Counted from the first letter of the stretch, positions 1 through 6,761 are shown. The stretch: 7,055 nucleotides of DNA from Bacillota bacterium (GCA_023459915.1 JAEWSN010000151.1:1-7055); one strand, 5' to 3'. Made by a program: numbers and translations. The notes: generated by a model not told the origin, from the letters alone.

Positions 1-1214
1 AAGGCTTCGAGCCGGGCCATCATCCCGTCATCACGCAGGGCGCTGTCGATGAGATCCTCCAAAAGCGGCAGCACCTTGTCGTCCAGAAACCGGGGATCGA
101 TGGTTTTGCGGATGCCTTCCATGCGGATTTGCTGCAGGTTGTCATCGAGCAGTGTGTCCAGCTTGTCTGAAGACAGTCCCTCCTCAAGCCAGTCGTCCAG
201 GCGGGCCAGCAGCGAGGGGTTTTCCGGCAGCCGCCCAATTCCGTCGCGGATGTAGGTCAAGAGGGTTCCGCGCGTGGCATTCTCCGGTTCGCCGAGATCC
301 TTGACGGAGGTCAGCAGGAACTCCTGAATCAGCGCGCCAACCTTGCGTTCGCCCATCAGGCCGGCAAGAGCCGGGAGGGACAGCTTGAGCAGTCCTTTCA
401 GGTGCATGTGCTGCAGTGCCGCCATGGCCATCTGTCCGGTCTTGAGCTGGAAGTCCTCGCCGGCGATGGTTTCCGACGATTTCTCCAGGATGGCGTCCAG
501 GGTTTCGGTGTCGAGGTTCCGCTTGAGCCCTTCCTCGGTCAGCAGCCGCAGCAGGGAGGAAAAATCCGCCCGCTTCACGCGGTCCGCCAGCAAATGGCGG
601 ATGGCGTTGCGGATGTCCTCGAGCGGAAGGCCGATGAGAACGGATTGCATCACCTGCGTGAGGATGGCGCGCACCGCTTCAAGCCGCAGTCCGGCACGGA
701 TGCCGGTCATCAGCCGGCGGGCGGCGTCGAGCTGCTTGATCTTGGCGAGCAGGCTTTCCTTGTGCAGCAAATCGTTCTCCACCATGGAGACCAGCGCGTC
801 CGTGATGCGATCCCGGTTGTTGGGCAGAATGGCGGTGTGCGGCAAACGCAGGCCGAACGGATGCCGGAAGAGCGCCGTCACGGCGAACCAGTCGGTGAGG
901 CCGCCCACAAGCCCCGCCTCGCAGCCGGCGATGAACGCGGCCAGCCAGAGGTTGCCGGGCCAGAACAGCCTGTCGAGCAGCAGGGCGAGCGCGAGCCCGG
1001 CGGCCAGAATCAACAGGGAATTCACGGCCGCGCGCCGGTTGGCGCCGGGCGTCATGCGGAATTCCCGCGGAGCAGACGCGATGACAGGATTGCTTTCCGG
1101 CTCACTCGTTTTACGTTCCGGGTCGGTCATGTTGCTTTCCGGCTCACTCGTATTGCGTTTCGGTTCGGTCATGTTGCGTTCCGGTTCGGTCGTATTGCGT
1201 TCAGGTTCAGTCAT
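1..1214 (-). CDS. DUF445 / YjiN-like membrane protein, C-terminus cut by window edge
   Basis: The open frame runs from an ATG at 1214 down to the left edge without a stop, giving 404 codons. Residues 1-42 are a heptad tandem repeat. Residues 64-84 (NSLLILAAGLALALLL core) and about 90-116 are hydrophobic and look membrane-inserted. The stretch GGLTDWFAVTALFRHP (104-119), followed by LPHTAILPNNRDRI (124-137), is the signature I recognise for DUF445, whose proteins carry N-terminal membrane helices and a long helical region. The rest is leucine-rich, charged helix-forming sequence, as in the family. The start is chosen because GAAAGG lies six bases upstream. An upstream ATG at 1228 is out of frame and stops after five codons. 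M54 is an alternative start near the conserved domain but lacks a ribosome site. The biochemical role of DUF445 is unknown to me. The gene is divergent from the MFS operon. Two long plus-strand frames over it are antisense shadows. Confidence 0.88.
   Translation of the reverse strand, partial: MTEPERNTTEPERNMTEPKRNTSEPESNMTDPERKTSEPESNPVIASAPREFRMTPGANRRAAVNSLLILAAGLALALLLDRLFWPGNLWLAAFIAGCEAGLVGGLTDWFAVTALFRHPFGLRLPHTAILPNNRDRITDALVSMVENDLLHKESLLAKIKQLDAARRLMTGIRAGLRLEAVRAILTQVMQSVLIGLPLEDIRNAIRHLLADRVKRADFSSLLRLLTEEGLKRNLDTETLDAILEKSSETIAGEDFQLKTGQMAMAALQHMHLKGLLKLSLPALAGLMGERKVGALIQEFLLTSVKDLGEPENATRGTLLTYIRDGIGRLPENPSLLARLDDWLEEGLSSDKLDTLLDDNLQQIRMEGIRKTIDPRFLDDKVLPLLEDLIDSALRDDGMMARLEA
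1089..1214 (-). repeat. Six 21-bp tandem repeats encoding the N-terminus of the DUF445 protein
   Basis: Six adjacent 21-bp units occupy 1194-1214, 1173-1193, 1152-1172, 1131-1151, 1110-1130 and 1089-1109. They encode MTEPERN, TTEPERN, MTEPKRN, TSEPESN, MTDPERK and TSEPESN. The first residue alternates M/T, so the array also reads as three 42-bp dimers. Units 4 and 6 differ at only one base. Several differences are synonymous (ACT/ACC, CCT/CCG, CGC/CGT, AAT/AAC), which favours translation of the array. The unit length is a multiple of three, so gain or loss of copies would keep the frame. The peptide is highly charged and presumably a disordered tail ahead of the first membrane helix. Confidence 0.93.
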
Positions 1215-1220
1215 AGTGCG

Positions 1221-1226
1221 CCTTTC
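1221..1226 (-). promoter_or_regulatory. Ribosome binding site of the DUF445 gene
   Basis: Read on the minus strand this is GAAAGG, six bases before the ATG at 1214. It is only a moderate match to the Shine-Dalgarno consensus. It is the main reason for placing the start before the heptad repeats and not at M54, which has nothing comparable upstream. Confidence 0.55.
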
Positions 1227-1269
1227 ATGCGGGAGACCCGTTGTGGGTGCGGCGGCTCGGGTTGCCTCC

Positions 1270-1300
1270 AATATACGGGGTGGCGGGGAAATAGTCCGAA
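1270..1300 (-). promoter_or_regulatory. Weak candidate promoter for the DUF445 gene
   Basis: On the minus strand a TATATT hexamer (1275-1270) could be a -10 element and would leave a leader of about 50 bases. Upstream, TTCGGA (1300-1295) lies 19 bases away and matches TTGACA only partly. The call rests on the -10 and on its location alone. Confidence 0.25.
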
Positions 1301-1369
1301 CAGACCTGCCGGGTGTCGGACATCCGTTCCGTCACGCCGATGCTTCATTAAGGAAACGAATGGCCTCTC

Positions 1370-1404
1370 TTTGAAGCAAATGGGGATGTTCCCGCCCCTT
1401 CAAA
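1370..1404. promoter_or_regulatory. Interrupted inverted repeat, operator candidate upstream of the MFS operon
   Basis: TTTGAAG at 1370-1376 is the exact reverse complement of CTTCAAA at 1398-1404. Within the same span GGGG (1382-1385) can pair with CCCC (1395-1398), sharing the base at 1398. The right arm ends three bases before the TGGTATCAT extended -10-like site. A regulator bound here would overlap the -35 region of that promoter. There is no T-tract, so it is not an intrinsic terminator. The dyad is real; its function is inferred. Confidence 0.4.
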
Positions 1405-1406
1405 CA

Positions 1407-1415
1407 TGGTATCAT
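1407..1415 (+). promoter_or_regulatory. Candidate extended -10 promoter of the MFS operon
   Basis: TGGTATCAT fits an extended -10 (TGn followed by TATCAT, one mismatch to TATAAT). No good -35 lies 16-18 bases upstream. TTGAAG at 1371-1376 is too far away for standard spacing (33 bases). Transcription would begin near 1422, leaving a leader of about 50 bases before the MFS start. Confidence 0.3.
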
Positions 1416-1472
1416 GGACAACGTCATCATTGCCATCGCCGGACGACAGCATGAGACTGAGGAGACACGCCG

Positions 1473-2678
1473 ATGTTCAAGAACGATTCGTTTCACCCGG
1501 GCATGAAGCGGGAGGCCATCCTGCTGTTCATCGCCATCGCGTTCATTGGTCTTTCCCAGGGTTTTTCTGAAAACATCTGGACCAACTACTACAATGTCAT
1601 TGGCATGCAGACGGCGGATCGCACGCTGCTCGAACCCATCCGGGAAATGCCGGGCCTGCTGATGATGTTCATCATCGCAGGGCTGTCGTTCCTGACGCTG
1701 GGGCGCATGGGCGCGGTGGCCATGGTGACGCGCGCCGGCGGCCTGCTGGCCCTGGCCCTTTTTGTGGACGGGTTCAACCCGCTGTTCCTCTCCATGATGG
1801 TGGTGGTGAGCTTGGGCGACCACATCTTCATGCCGCTGCGCAACAGCATCGGCATCACGGTGGCGAAAACCGGCCGGGAAGGCCGGGTCATCGGCATGAT
1901 GGATGCTACGGGCATGGTGCTGTATCTGGCGGCCAGCCTGCCCATCCTGTTCCTGTTTGGCGGAAAGGAAATTGCGGACTACCGGCTGCTGTTCTATCTG
2001 GCGGCCGGCGCGGCGGTCATGGCGGGCCTCGCCCTGTTTGGCATGCGCACCCGCAAGGCCGGAGAGGTGGCGCCAAAGGCGCGGCTGGTGTTCAAACGCA
2101 AGTTCTGGCTGTATTACCTCATCAGCTTCATCAGCGGCCTGCGCAAGCAGATCTATCTGGTGTTCGCGCCCTGGTTGCTGGTCAAGACCTTTTCGCAACC
2201 CCTGCAGGCCATGACCCTGCTCAACATCGTCGGGGCGGTCACCATCTTTTTCTTCAACCCCTTCATGGGACACCTCATCGACAAGTTTGGGGAACGCAAG
2301 CTGCTGGTTGGCGGCGGCATTGTGGCAACCGCCATCTATGTGGTATACGCGTTCATCTGCAACGAAAGCCCGGACAACAGCCTCATCGTGTTCACCCTGT
2401 TCGCCCTGAGCTATGTGGATCGCCTGTCCCAATCCACGCTGATGGGACGCGACGTGTTCGTGAAGCATACCGCGGAAAACCACGATGAAATCATGCCCAC
2501 CCTGTCTGTCGGGGTGAGCATGGATCATGTGGCCAGCGTGGTGTCCCCCATGCTCGGCGGCCTCATTTGGACGGTCTTCGGCGCGCAGTGGGTGTTTGTG
2601 GCCGGCGCGGTCATCGCGGTGGTGTACACGGCCATGTGCTTCCTGGTGCCGGGCAAGCAGGTGGCGGAGGTTTCATGA
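1473..2678 (+). CDS. Major facilitator superfamily (MFS) transporter
   Basis: This is a 401-residue inner-membrane transporter, usual in length for a 12-helix MFS protein. Hydrophobic segments fall at about 16-36, 60-77, 80-100, 103-122, 142-163, 171-191, 211-237, 246-266, 276-296, 303-316 and 350-392. The basic linker between halves (191-211, rich in R and K) is the expected central cytoplasmic loop. GHLIDKFGERKLL (266-278) is a recognisable MFS motif A in the second half; the equivalent first-half loop near LGRMGAVAMVTRAGG is degenerate. GAGGAGA at 1459-1465, seven bases before the ATG, supports the start. The stop overlaps the next gene's start by four bases (ATGA), so the two are translationally coupled. 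The substrate is unknown; the neighbours suggest a small cyclic amide, acid or unsaturated compound, which is inference. Two long minus-strand frames here are shadows. Confidence 0.92.
   Translation: MFKNDSFHPGMKREAILLFIAIAFIGLSQGFSENIWTNYYNVIGMQTADRTLLEPIREMPGLLMMFIIAGLSFLTLGRMGAVAMVTRAGGLLALALFVDGFNPLFLSMMVVVSLGDHIFMPLRNSIGITVAKTGREGRVIGMMDATGMVLYLAASLPILFLFGGKEIADYRLLFYLAAGAAVMAGLALFGMRTRKAGEVAPKARLVFKRKFWLYYLISFISGLRKQIYLVFAPWLLVKTFSQPLQAMTLLNIVGAVTIFFFNPFMGHLIDKFGERKLLVGGGIVATAIYVVYAFICNESPDNSLIVFTLFALSYVDRLSQSTLMGRDVFVKHTAENHDEIMPTLSVGVSMDHVASVVSPMLGGLIWTVFGAQWVFVAGAVIAVVYTAMCFLVPGKQVAEVS
2666..2670 (+). promoter_or_regulatory. Ribosome binding site deciding the HyuA start
   Basis: GGAGG lies four bases before the ATG at 2675, inside the end of the MFS gene. 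It supports starting the HyuA-like protein at 2675 and not at the in-frame ATG 108 bases upstream (2567). The extra 36 residues from that upstream start would merely be the MFS C-terminus read in another frame. Confidence 0.75.
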
Positions 2679-4807
2679 GCACCGGGCTGGGCATTGATAC
2701 CGGCGGAACCTGTACGGACGCGGTATTGTACGATTTCGACAACGGAAGGATTCTGGCGTCGGCGAAGGCCGTCACCACCAGGGACAACCTGGCGGTTGGC
2801 ATACTGCGTGCCATCGACAGCCTGCCCGCGGCCCTTCTTGCGGATGTGGCGCGCGTGGCGCTGTCGACCACGCTGGCCACCAATGCCTGTGTGGAAAACA
2901 AGGGCGGCCGGGCCAGGCTGCTCCTGATGAATGCCCATCGCAAGGTGGTGACCGATGCCGGTCACCGCTATGGGTTGCCGCCTGTCGACGAATTGCGGTT
3001 CCTCGACGGAGATGCCCCCGATGCAGCGGCATGGGAAAATTTCTTTGAAGCGAACGCCGACTGGCTTGCCGATGCGGACGCGTTTGGCGTCGTGGAGCTC
3101 GATGCGGGCGTCAATGGCGCGAAGCTGGAGAAGGACGCGAAGCAGCGGCTCGGCGCATGCGTGCCGCGCCCTGTCATTGCCGGCCATGAGCTGTTTGATG
3201 AGCCGAATGTGCTGCAGCGAGGCGCCGGCACCCTTCTCAATGCCCGGTTGATCCCGGTGATCGGCGAATTCCTCCAATCGGTGAAGGAAGCCCTTTCCGT
3301 ACGCGGCATCCATGCGCCGGTGGTCATTGTGCGCAGTGATGGCACACTCATGTCCGAATCCTTCACCGGTGTCCGCCCGGTGGAAACGCTTTTGTGCGGA
3401 CCTGCGGCCTCGGTCATGGGCGGCATGGCCCTTTCCGACGCGCCGGATTGCCTGATTGTGGACATGGGCGGCACCACCACGGACATGGCGGTGGTGCGCA
3501 ATGGTGTCCCCCTCAAGGCGCGCGACGGCGTTCGCATCGGCAAATGGAAAACCTATGTCAAGGGCGTGTACATCGACACCTTTGGCCTTGGCGGGGACAG
3601 CGAGATTCGGCAAACCCAGCATGGCGCGCTCCATTTGGACAGCGCGCGCGTGATGCCGCTGTGCATGGCGGCGGCCCGCTGGCCGTCTGTGGTCCCGCGT
3701 CTGGCGCGTCTGGTGTCAGAAAAAAGCCGGCACACCCTGCCGCTGCACACCTTTTTTGTCCTGGTGAAGGATGCTGCGCGCCAGACCCATGGCCTCGACC
3801 GCTACACCCCGGCGGAACGTGCCTTTTGCAGCGCCCTGGCCGATGGACCGCTGATCTGGACGGATGCAGCCGCAGCCATTGGGGTTGACCCCTACAATCT
3901 GGACATGAAACGGCTGGAACGTGAAGGGGTGGTGATTCGCAGCGGCCTCACCCCCACGGATCTGATGCATGTGCGTGACGAGTTCACCCGATATGACAGG
4001 GATGCGTCGCAGCTGGGACTGCAGTTTGTGGCTGCGTCCTGCGACATGGCGCCCGAGGAGATGATCGCAGCCGTTTACAACCGGATCCAAAAAACCATGT
4101 ATGTACGCCTGGTCCGCCTGCTGCTGGAGGAATCGGATCCGTGGTATCGCAGCCACGGGTTGGGGCAGGGCTTGGAACGGCTCATCGGGGCGCGCTGGGA
4201 CGCGCTGCAGGCGAACGACGCAGGCCCGGAACCAATGCGGCAGCCTGGAAACCCATTGCTGGAATGGCAGAAGGCGACCCGGCGCGAACCGGACGCGTCA
4301 TCGGCGGCAGCCGCGGAACTCCTGGATCTCGGGATCCGCACCCCGGCAGTCCTTGTGGCCATCGGCGCGCCGACCCATCTGTTCCTGCCGCGCGTGGCGG
4401 CCGCTCTGGGCACCACCTGCATCACGCCTGCCCACGCGGGTGTCGCCAACGCGCTGGGGGCCATCCTCAGCCATATTGCCGCCGAGGCAACCGTGGAGAT
4501 CCGGTTGGAGGGCGGACCGGGAGGCTTTGCCGGATACCGTGTGCGCGGATTTGAGGAGAGTCCCCTCATCGAGGATCGCGATCAGGCGCTGGCCCGTGCC
4601 CGCGAGGAGGCACAGGCGCAGGCCCTGGCGGAGGCACGGCGGCGGGGTGCTGTGGGCGAACTGACTGTTTCGGTGGACGTACAGCAGGATGTGGCACATG
4701 CCAAAGGCGGAGCCCCCATCACACTTGGGATTGCTGTGACCGCAACCGCTGTCGGGGCCATTGGCATGCCGGCAGTTGTTTGCCGCGGCCTTTCTGCGGG
4801 GATATAA
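2675..4807 (+). CDS. HyuA-type hydantoinase/oxoprolinase family protein, 710 aa
   Basis: Family members couple ATP hydrolysis to opening or carboxylating small amides or ketones (methylhydantoinase, 5-oxoprolinase, acetophenone carboxylase). The N-terminal ASKHA phosphate motif GIDTGGTCTD is at 6-15. LSTTLATNACVENKGG follows at 63-78, then NVLQRGAGTLLNARL (178-192), RSDGTLMS (220-227), LLCGPAASVMGG (239-250) and the second phosphate motif DMGGTTTDMAVV (263-274). YIDTFGLGGDS (299-309) stands where better-known HyuA proteins have a GGGS-type loop. Residues 376-433 resemble a winged-helix insert ending in SGLTPTDLMH. GAPTHLFLPRVAAALG (565-579) and VANALGAIL (590-598) fit the C-terminal nucleotide-binding part. 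VTATAVG (688-694) is a family-like ending, here followed by 16 more residues. The length is normal for HyuA. No HyuB subunit is present. The start overlaps the MFS stop (ATGA). The substrate is unknown. Confidence 0.9.
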   Translation: MSTGLGIDTGGTCTDAVLYDFDNGRILASAKAVTTRDNLAVGILRAIDSLPAALLADVARVALSTTLATNACVENKGGRARLLLMNAHRKVVTDAGHRYGLPPVDELRFLDGDAPDAAAWENFFEANADWLADADAFGVVELDAGVNGAKLEKDAKQRLGACVPRPVIAGHELFDEPNVLQRGAGTLLNARLIPVIGEFLQSVKEALSVRGIHAPVVIVRSDGTLMSESFTGVRPVETLLCGPAASVMGGMALSDAPDCLIVDMGGTTTDMAVVRNGVPLKARDGVRIGKWKTYVKGVYIDTFGLGGDSEIRQTQHGALHLDSARVMPLCMAAARWPSVVPRLARLVSEKSRHTLPLHTFFVLVKDAARQTHGLDRYTPAERAFCSALADGPLIWTDAAAAIGVDPYNLDMKRLEREGVVIRSGLTPTDLMHVRDEFTRYDRDASQLGLQFVAASCDMAPEEMIAAVYNRIQKTMYVRLVRLLLEESDPWYRSHGLGQGLERLIGARWDALQANDAGPEPMRQPGNPLLEWQKATRREPDASSAAAAELLDLGIRTPAVLVAIGAPTHLFLPRVAAALGTTCITPAHAGVANALGAILSHIAAEATVEIRLEGGPGGFAGYRVRGFEESPLIEDRDQALARAREEAQAQALAEARRRGAVGELTVSVDVQQDVAHAKGGAPITLGIAVTATAVGAIGMPAVVCRGLSAGI

Positions 4808-4841
4808 ACGCGGTAGGGCTTCAATGCGGCTTGGCAGGAAC

Positions 4842-4846
4842 AGGAG
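4842..4846 (+). promoter_or_regulatory. Ribosome binding site deciding the ene-reductase start
   Basis: AGGAG lies seven bases before the ATG at 4854. This start gives a 339-residue protein, matching the usual size of YqjM-type enzymes. An in-frame ATG at 4761 lies inside the upstream gene and would add 31 residues unlike the family. Confidence 0.8.
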
Positions 4847-4853
4847 TGTCATC

Positions 4854-5873
4854 ATGAGCAAATTGTTCAGTGAATTCAGCCTCAAGGGCATGACCATGAA
4901 AAACCGCCTGATCATGGCACCCATGTGCATGTACTCGGCAACGGACGGACTGGTGTCGGAATGGCATCTGGTGCATTACGGCACGCGCGCCATGGGGGGT
5001 GTGGGCCTTGTGATGGTGGAGGCCACGGCGGTCTCACCGGAAGGCCGCATCTCGGACAGGGATCTCGGCCTGTGGGACGACAACCAGGTGCCAGGCATGG
5101 CCCGGTTGGTGGAAGCCATCCACCGGGGCGGCGCCAAGGCGGGGATTCAGCTGGGACATGCCGGCCGCAAGGCGGACATGGAAGGGGTTGAGCCGATTGC
5201 GCCGGTGGCGGTGCGCTTCGATCCGGAGTATCAGGTGCCAAGGGAAATGACCGGGGCGCACGTCAAGCGTGTGGTGGAGGCATTCGGCGCGGCTGCGGCG
5301 CGCGCCTTTCTGGCCGGGTTCGACCTGGTGGAAATCCACGGCGCCCATGGCTATCTGGTCAACCAGTTCCTGTCGCCGCTGGTCAATACCAGAACCGATG
5401 ACTACGGGGGTACACCGGAAAAACGTGCGCGCTTCCTGCAGGAAGTCACGCGCGCCATCCGCAGTGGGTGGCCGGTTGAGAAGCCTCTGTGCGTGCGGGT
5501 TTCCGCGGAAGAGTATGTGGATGTCGGCAATCATCCGGAGGACGTGGCGGAATTGCTGGCCTACGCCATTCCGGATGGCATCGATCTTGTCCACGTCAGC
5601 TCCGGCGGTGTGGTGCCGGCCGGGGTCAGACCCTGGTCGGGATACCAGATTCCCCATGCGGAGATTGTCCGCACACGCACCGGGTTGCCGGTGATTGGCG
5701 GCGGGCTGGTCACCGCCCCGCGGCAGGCGGAGGAAATTGTGGCCAATGGCCGCGCGGATCTGGTTTTCCTGGGGCGCGAGCTGCTACACAATCCGTACTG
5801 GCCGCTGCACGCGGCAGCGGAGCTGAAGGTGGACGTGACCTGGCCCATCCAATACGAACGCGCCAAGGGATGA
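4854..5873 (+). CDS. namA: NADH:flavin oxidoreductase, old yellow enzyme family, YqjM/NamA-like
   Basis: This is a cytoplasmic FMN-dependent ene-reductase with a TIM-barrel fold. Such enzymes use NAD(P)H to reduce C=C bonds activated by a carbonyl or nitro group. At 339 residues it is essentially the length of Bacillus YqjM. Hallmarks of the YqjM subclass are present: Cys25 and Tyr27 in APMCMYS (22-28), Gln99 in GIQLGHAGRKA (97-107), the substrate-binding pair His162/His165 in IHGAHGYL with Tyr167, FLSPLVNTRTDDYGG (172-186), Arg215 in CVRVS, the phosphate-binding GGGL (282-285) and GRELLHNPYWPLHAA (307-321). Arg336 near the end (QYERAKG) matches the arginine finger that YqjM donates to the neighbouring subunit. 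It follows the HyuA-like gene by 46 bases with no visible terminator, so it is probably co-transcribed. The physiological substrate is unknown; a role in the same catabolic route is inferred. Assignment to the family is very secure, the gene symbol less so. Confidence 0.95.
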   Translation: MSKLFSEFSLKGMTMKNRLIMAPMCMYSATDGLVSEWHLVHYGTRAMGGVGLVMVEATAVSPEGRISDRDLGLWDDNQVPGMARLVEAIHRGGAKAGIQLGHAGRKADMEGVEPIAPVAVRFDPEYQVPREMTGAHVKRVVEAFGAAAARAFLAGFDLVEIHGAHGYLVNQFLSPLVNTRTDDYGGTPEKRARFLQEVTRAIRSGWPVEKPLCVRVSAEEYVDVGNHPEDVAELLAYAIPDGIDLVHVSSGGVVPAGVRPWSGYQIPHAEIVRTRTGLPVIGGGLVTAPRQAEEIVANGRADLVFLGRELLHNPYWPLHAAAELKVDVTWPIQYERAKG

Positions 5874-5946
5874 GCCGCCGGAAATCGTGTGAGCTGCCGA
5901 AAATCGTGTGGCCGCAGGCAATCGAATGGCTGCAGGCAATCGTGTG
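5874..5946. repeat. Four 18-bp direct repeats between convergent genes
   Basis: Starting with the base right after the ene-reductase stop codon, four units lie at 5874-5891, 5893-5910, 5911-5928 and 5929-5946, with one extra A at 5892. The consensus is GCYGCMGGMAATCGTGTG; the core AATCGTGTG is exact in three units and reads AATCGAATG in the third. The array is not coding in any frame I would defend, and it is not a CRISPR array because there are no spacers. It could be a slippage product or one site of a dispersed repeat family. Confidence 0.85.
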
Positions 5947-5980
5947 ACTTCCGGCCGGCGTTTGTGGTGCGCGTGCCGGT
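5947..5980. other. Remainder of the convergent intergenic gap
   Basis: It contains the palindrome CCGGCCGG (5951-5958) and a possible CCGGC/GCCGG hairpin (5955-5959 with 5975-5979, 15-base loop). Neither strand has a T-tract after it, so an intrinsic terminator is not supported, although two transcripts converge here. Confidence 0.4.
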
Positions 5981-6700
5981 TCAGGGGTTCGGCAGCGCGC
6001 TGGCGATGATGTCCCGTACTTTTTTCGGCAACATCTGTTTTTCTTCCCGCGTCAAATCCGCTGTCTGAACGGGTGGATGAACCGTGACACGGACGGTTCC
6101 GGGTTTCATGACGCCTTTTTGCTCCAGCAGGCGCCAGGATCCGTCGATGGAGACGGGAATGATGGGCGCGCCGGAATCCAGCGCCAGCCGGAAGCTGCCA
6201 TGCTTGAAGTCTCCCAGACGGTCGGACTTGCTCCGGGTACCCTCCGGGAAAATGACCATGGGATAGCCTTTTTTGATGATTTCCACGGATTCGTTGATGA
6301 CCCGGACGGATTGCCGCAGATTCTTTCTGTCCATGAACTGGCATTGCATCAGCTTCATCCATCGCTGGATGAACGGCAGCTTCAATACCTCGATTTTGGA
6401 GATGAGCGCCTTGGAACGCGCCACGTATCCCACCATGATGGGGATGTCGAAATTGCCCTGATGGTTGGCGATGAACACCAGCGGGCCCGCTTCCGGCACA
6501 TGCTCGTTGCCTGTGATTTCCACCTTGCCGCCGCCGGCCCTCACCATGGCCTGTGCCCAGACACGGGTGACCGCCGCGACCAGCGCGTCACGCTCGGCCA
6601 CTTTCCCTTCCCGATCCAGCCGCATGGCGCGCCGCTGGGTGGGATACCGGATGATGAGATAGAACCAGAAATGGATGAACCAGAAAATGGTGCGTATCAT
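5981..6700 (-). CDS. plsC: 1-acyl-sn-glycerol-3-phosphate acyltransferase (PlsC family)
   Basis: This is a 239-residue membrane-associated lysophospholipid acyltransferase, which transfers an acyl chain to lysophosphatidic acid to make phosphatidic acid. The aromatic, hydrophobic N-terminus (residues 1-18) is the usual membrane anchor. The four family motifs appear in order: NHQGNFD (79-85), containing the catalytic His80 and Asp85 of the HX4D box; QFMDRKN (121-127); FPEGTRS (151-157); and IPVSIDGS (181-188). The size is typical of bacterial PlsC. AGGAGG (minus strand, 6710-6705) lies four bases before the ATG and fixes the start. It follows the PHP gene by 61 bases with no visible terminator, so the two are probably co-transcribed, though their functions do not suggest one pathway. 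The exact acyl acceptor could differ, since several PlsC paralogues often occur per genome. Confidence 0.94.
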   Translation of the reverse strand: MIRTIFWFIHFWFYLIIRYPTQRRAMRLDREGKVAERDALVAAVTRVWAQAMVRAGGGKVEITGNEHVPEAGPLVFIANHQGNFDIPIMVGYVARSKALISKIEVLKLPFIQRWMKLMQCQFMDRKNLRQSVRVINESVEIIKKGYPMVIFPEGTRSKSDRLGDFKHGSFRLALDSGAPIIPVSIDGSWRLLEQKGVMKPGTVRVTVHPPVQTADLTREEKQMLPKKVRDIIASALPNP

Positions 6701-6704
6701 GGTG

Positions 6705-6710
6705 CCTCCT
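6705..6710 (-). promoter_or_regulatory. Strong ribosome binding site of the PlsC gene
   Basis: Read on the minus strand this is AGGAGG, four bases before the ATG at 6700. It is the best Shine-Dalgarno match in the window, though the spacing is a little short. Confidence 0.8.
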
Positions 6711-6761
6711 GCGTTCTGTATGCGGGGTGTGCGGCGATGTCCTGCGTGGACGGGTTCGGAT

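Larger units (their letters stand above)
1215..1472. other. Divergent intergenic region between DUF445 gene and MFS operon
   Basis: These 258 bases separate two divergently transcribed genes and should hold the promoters for both. I see an interrupted inverted repeat (1370-1404), an extended -10-like site for the plus strand (1407-1415) and a weaker TATATT for the minus strand (1270-1275). No convincing gene, RNA or terminator is visible. A 30-codon frame at 1414-1506 has no ribosome site and runs into the MFS gene. Confidence 0.7.

Noticed and set aside
343..1454. Two long plus-strand open frames (343-1374 and 402-1454), each about 350 codons
   Set aside because: They lie antisense to the DUF445 gene, have compositions dominated by R, S, G and H, show no family motifs and lack ribosome sites. 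High GC leaves antisense frames open by chance.
1414..1506. 30-codon frame starting MDNVIIAIAGRQ just upstream of and overlapping the MFS start
   Set aside because: It has no Shine-Dalgarno sequence, its ATG overlaps the proposed -10, and no conserved motif supports a leader peptide. Ribosome profiling could revive it.
2567..2674. Upstream in-frame extension of the HyuA gene
   Set aside because: The 36 added residues are the MFS C-terminus read in another frame. The family's GIDTGGT motif normally lies a few residues from the N-terminus, as with the start at 2675.
1332..3634. Minus-strand open frames of 398 and 369 codons over the MFS and HyuA genes
   Set aside because: They are shadows of strongly recognisable plus-strand genes. 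The translations are rich in H, Q, R and A with no recognisable domain.
4761..4853. Upstream in-frame extension of the ene-reductase gene
   Set aside because: The start at 4854 has AGGAG at good spacing and gives the standard YqjM length. The extension overlaps the HyuA gene and is unlike the family.
5874..5946. CRISPR-like array
   Set aside because: The 18-bp units are directly adjacent with no unique spacers, only four copies occur, and no cas gene is nearby.
5951..5979. CCGGC/GCCGG hairpin as a bidirectional terminator
   Set aside because: The stem is only five base pairs with a 15-base loop, and neither strand has a following T-tract.
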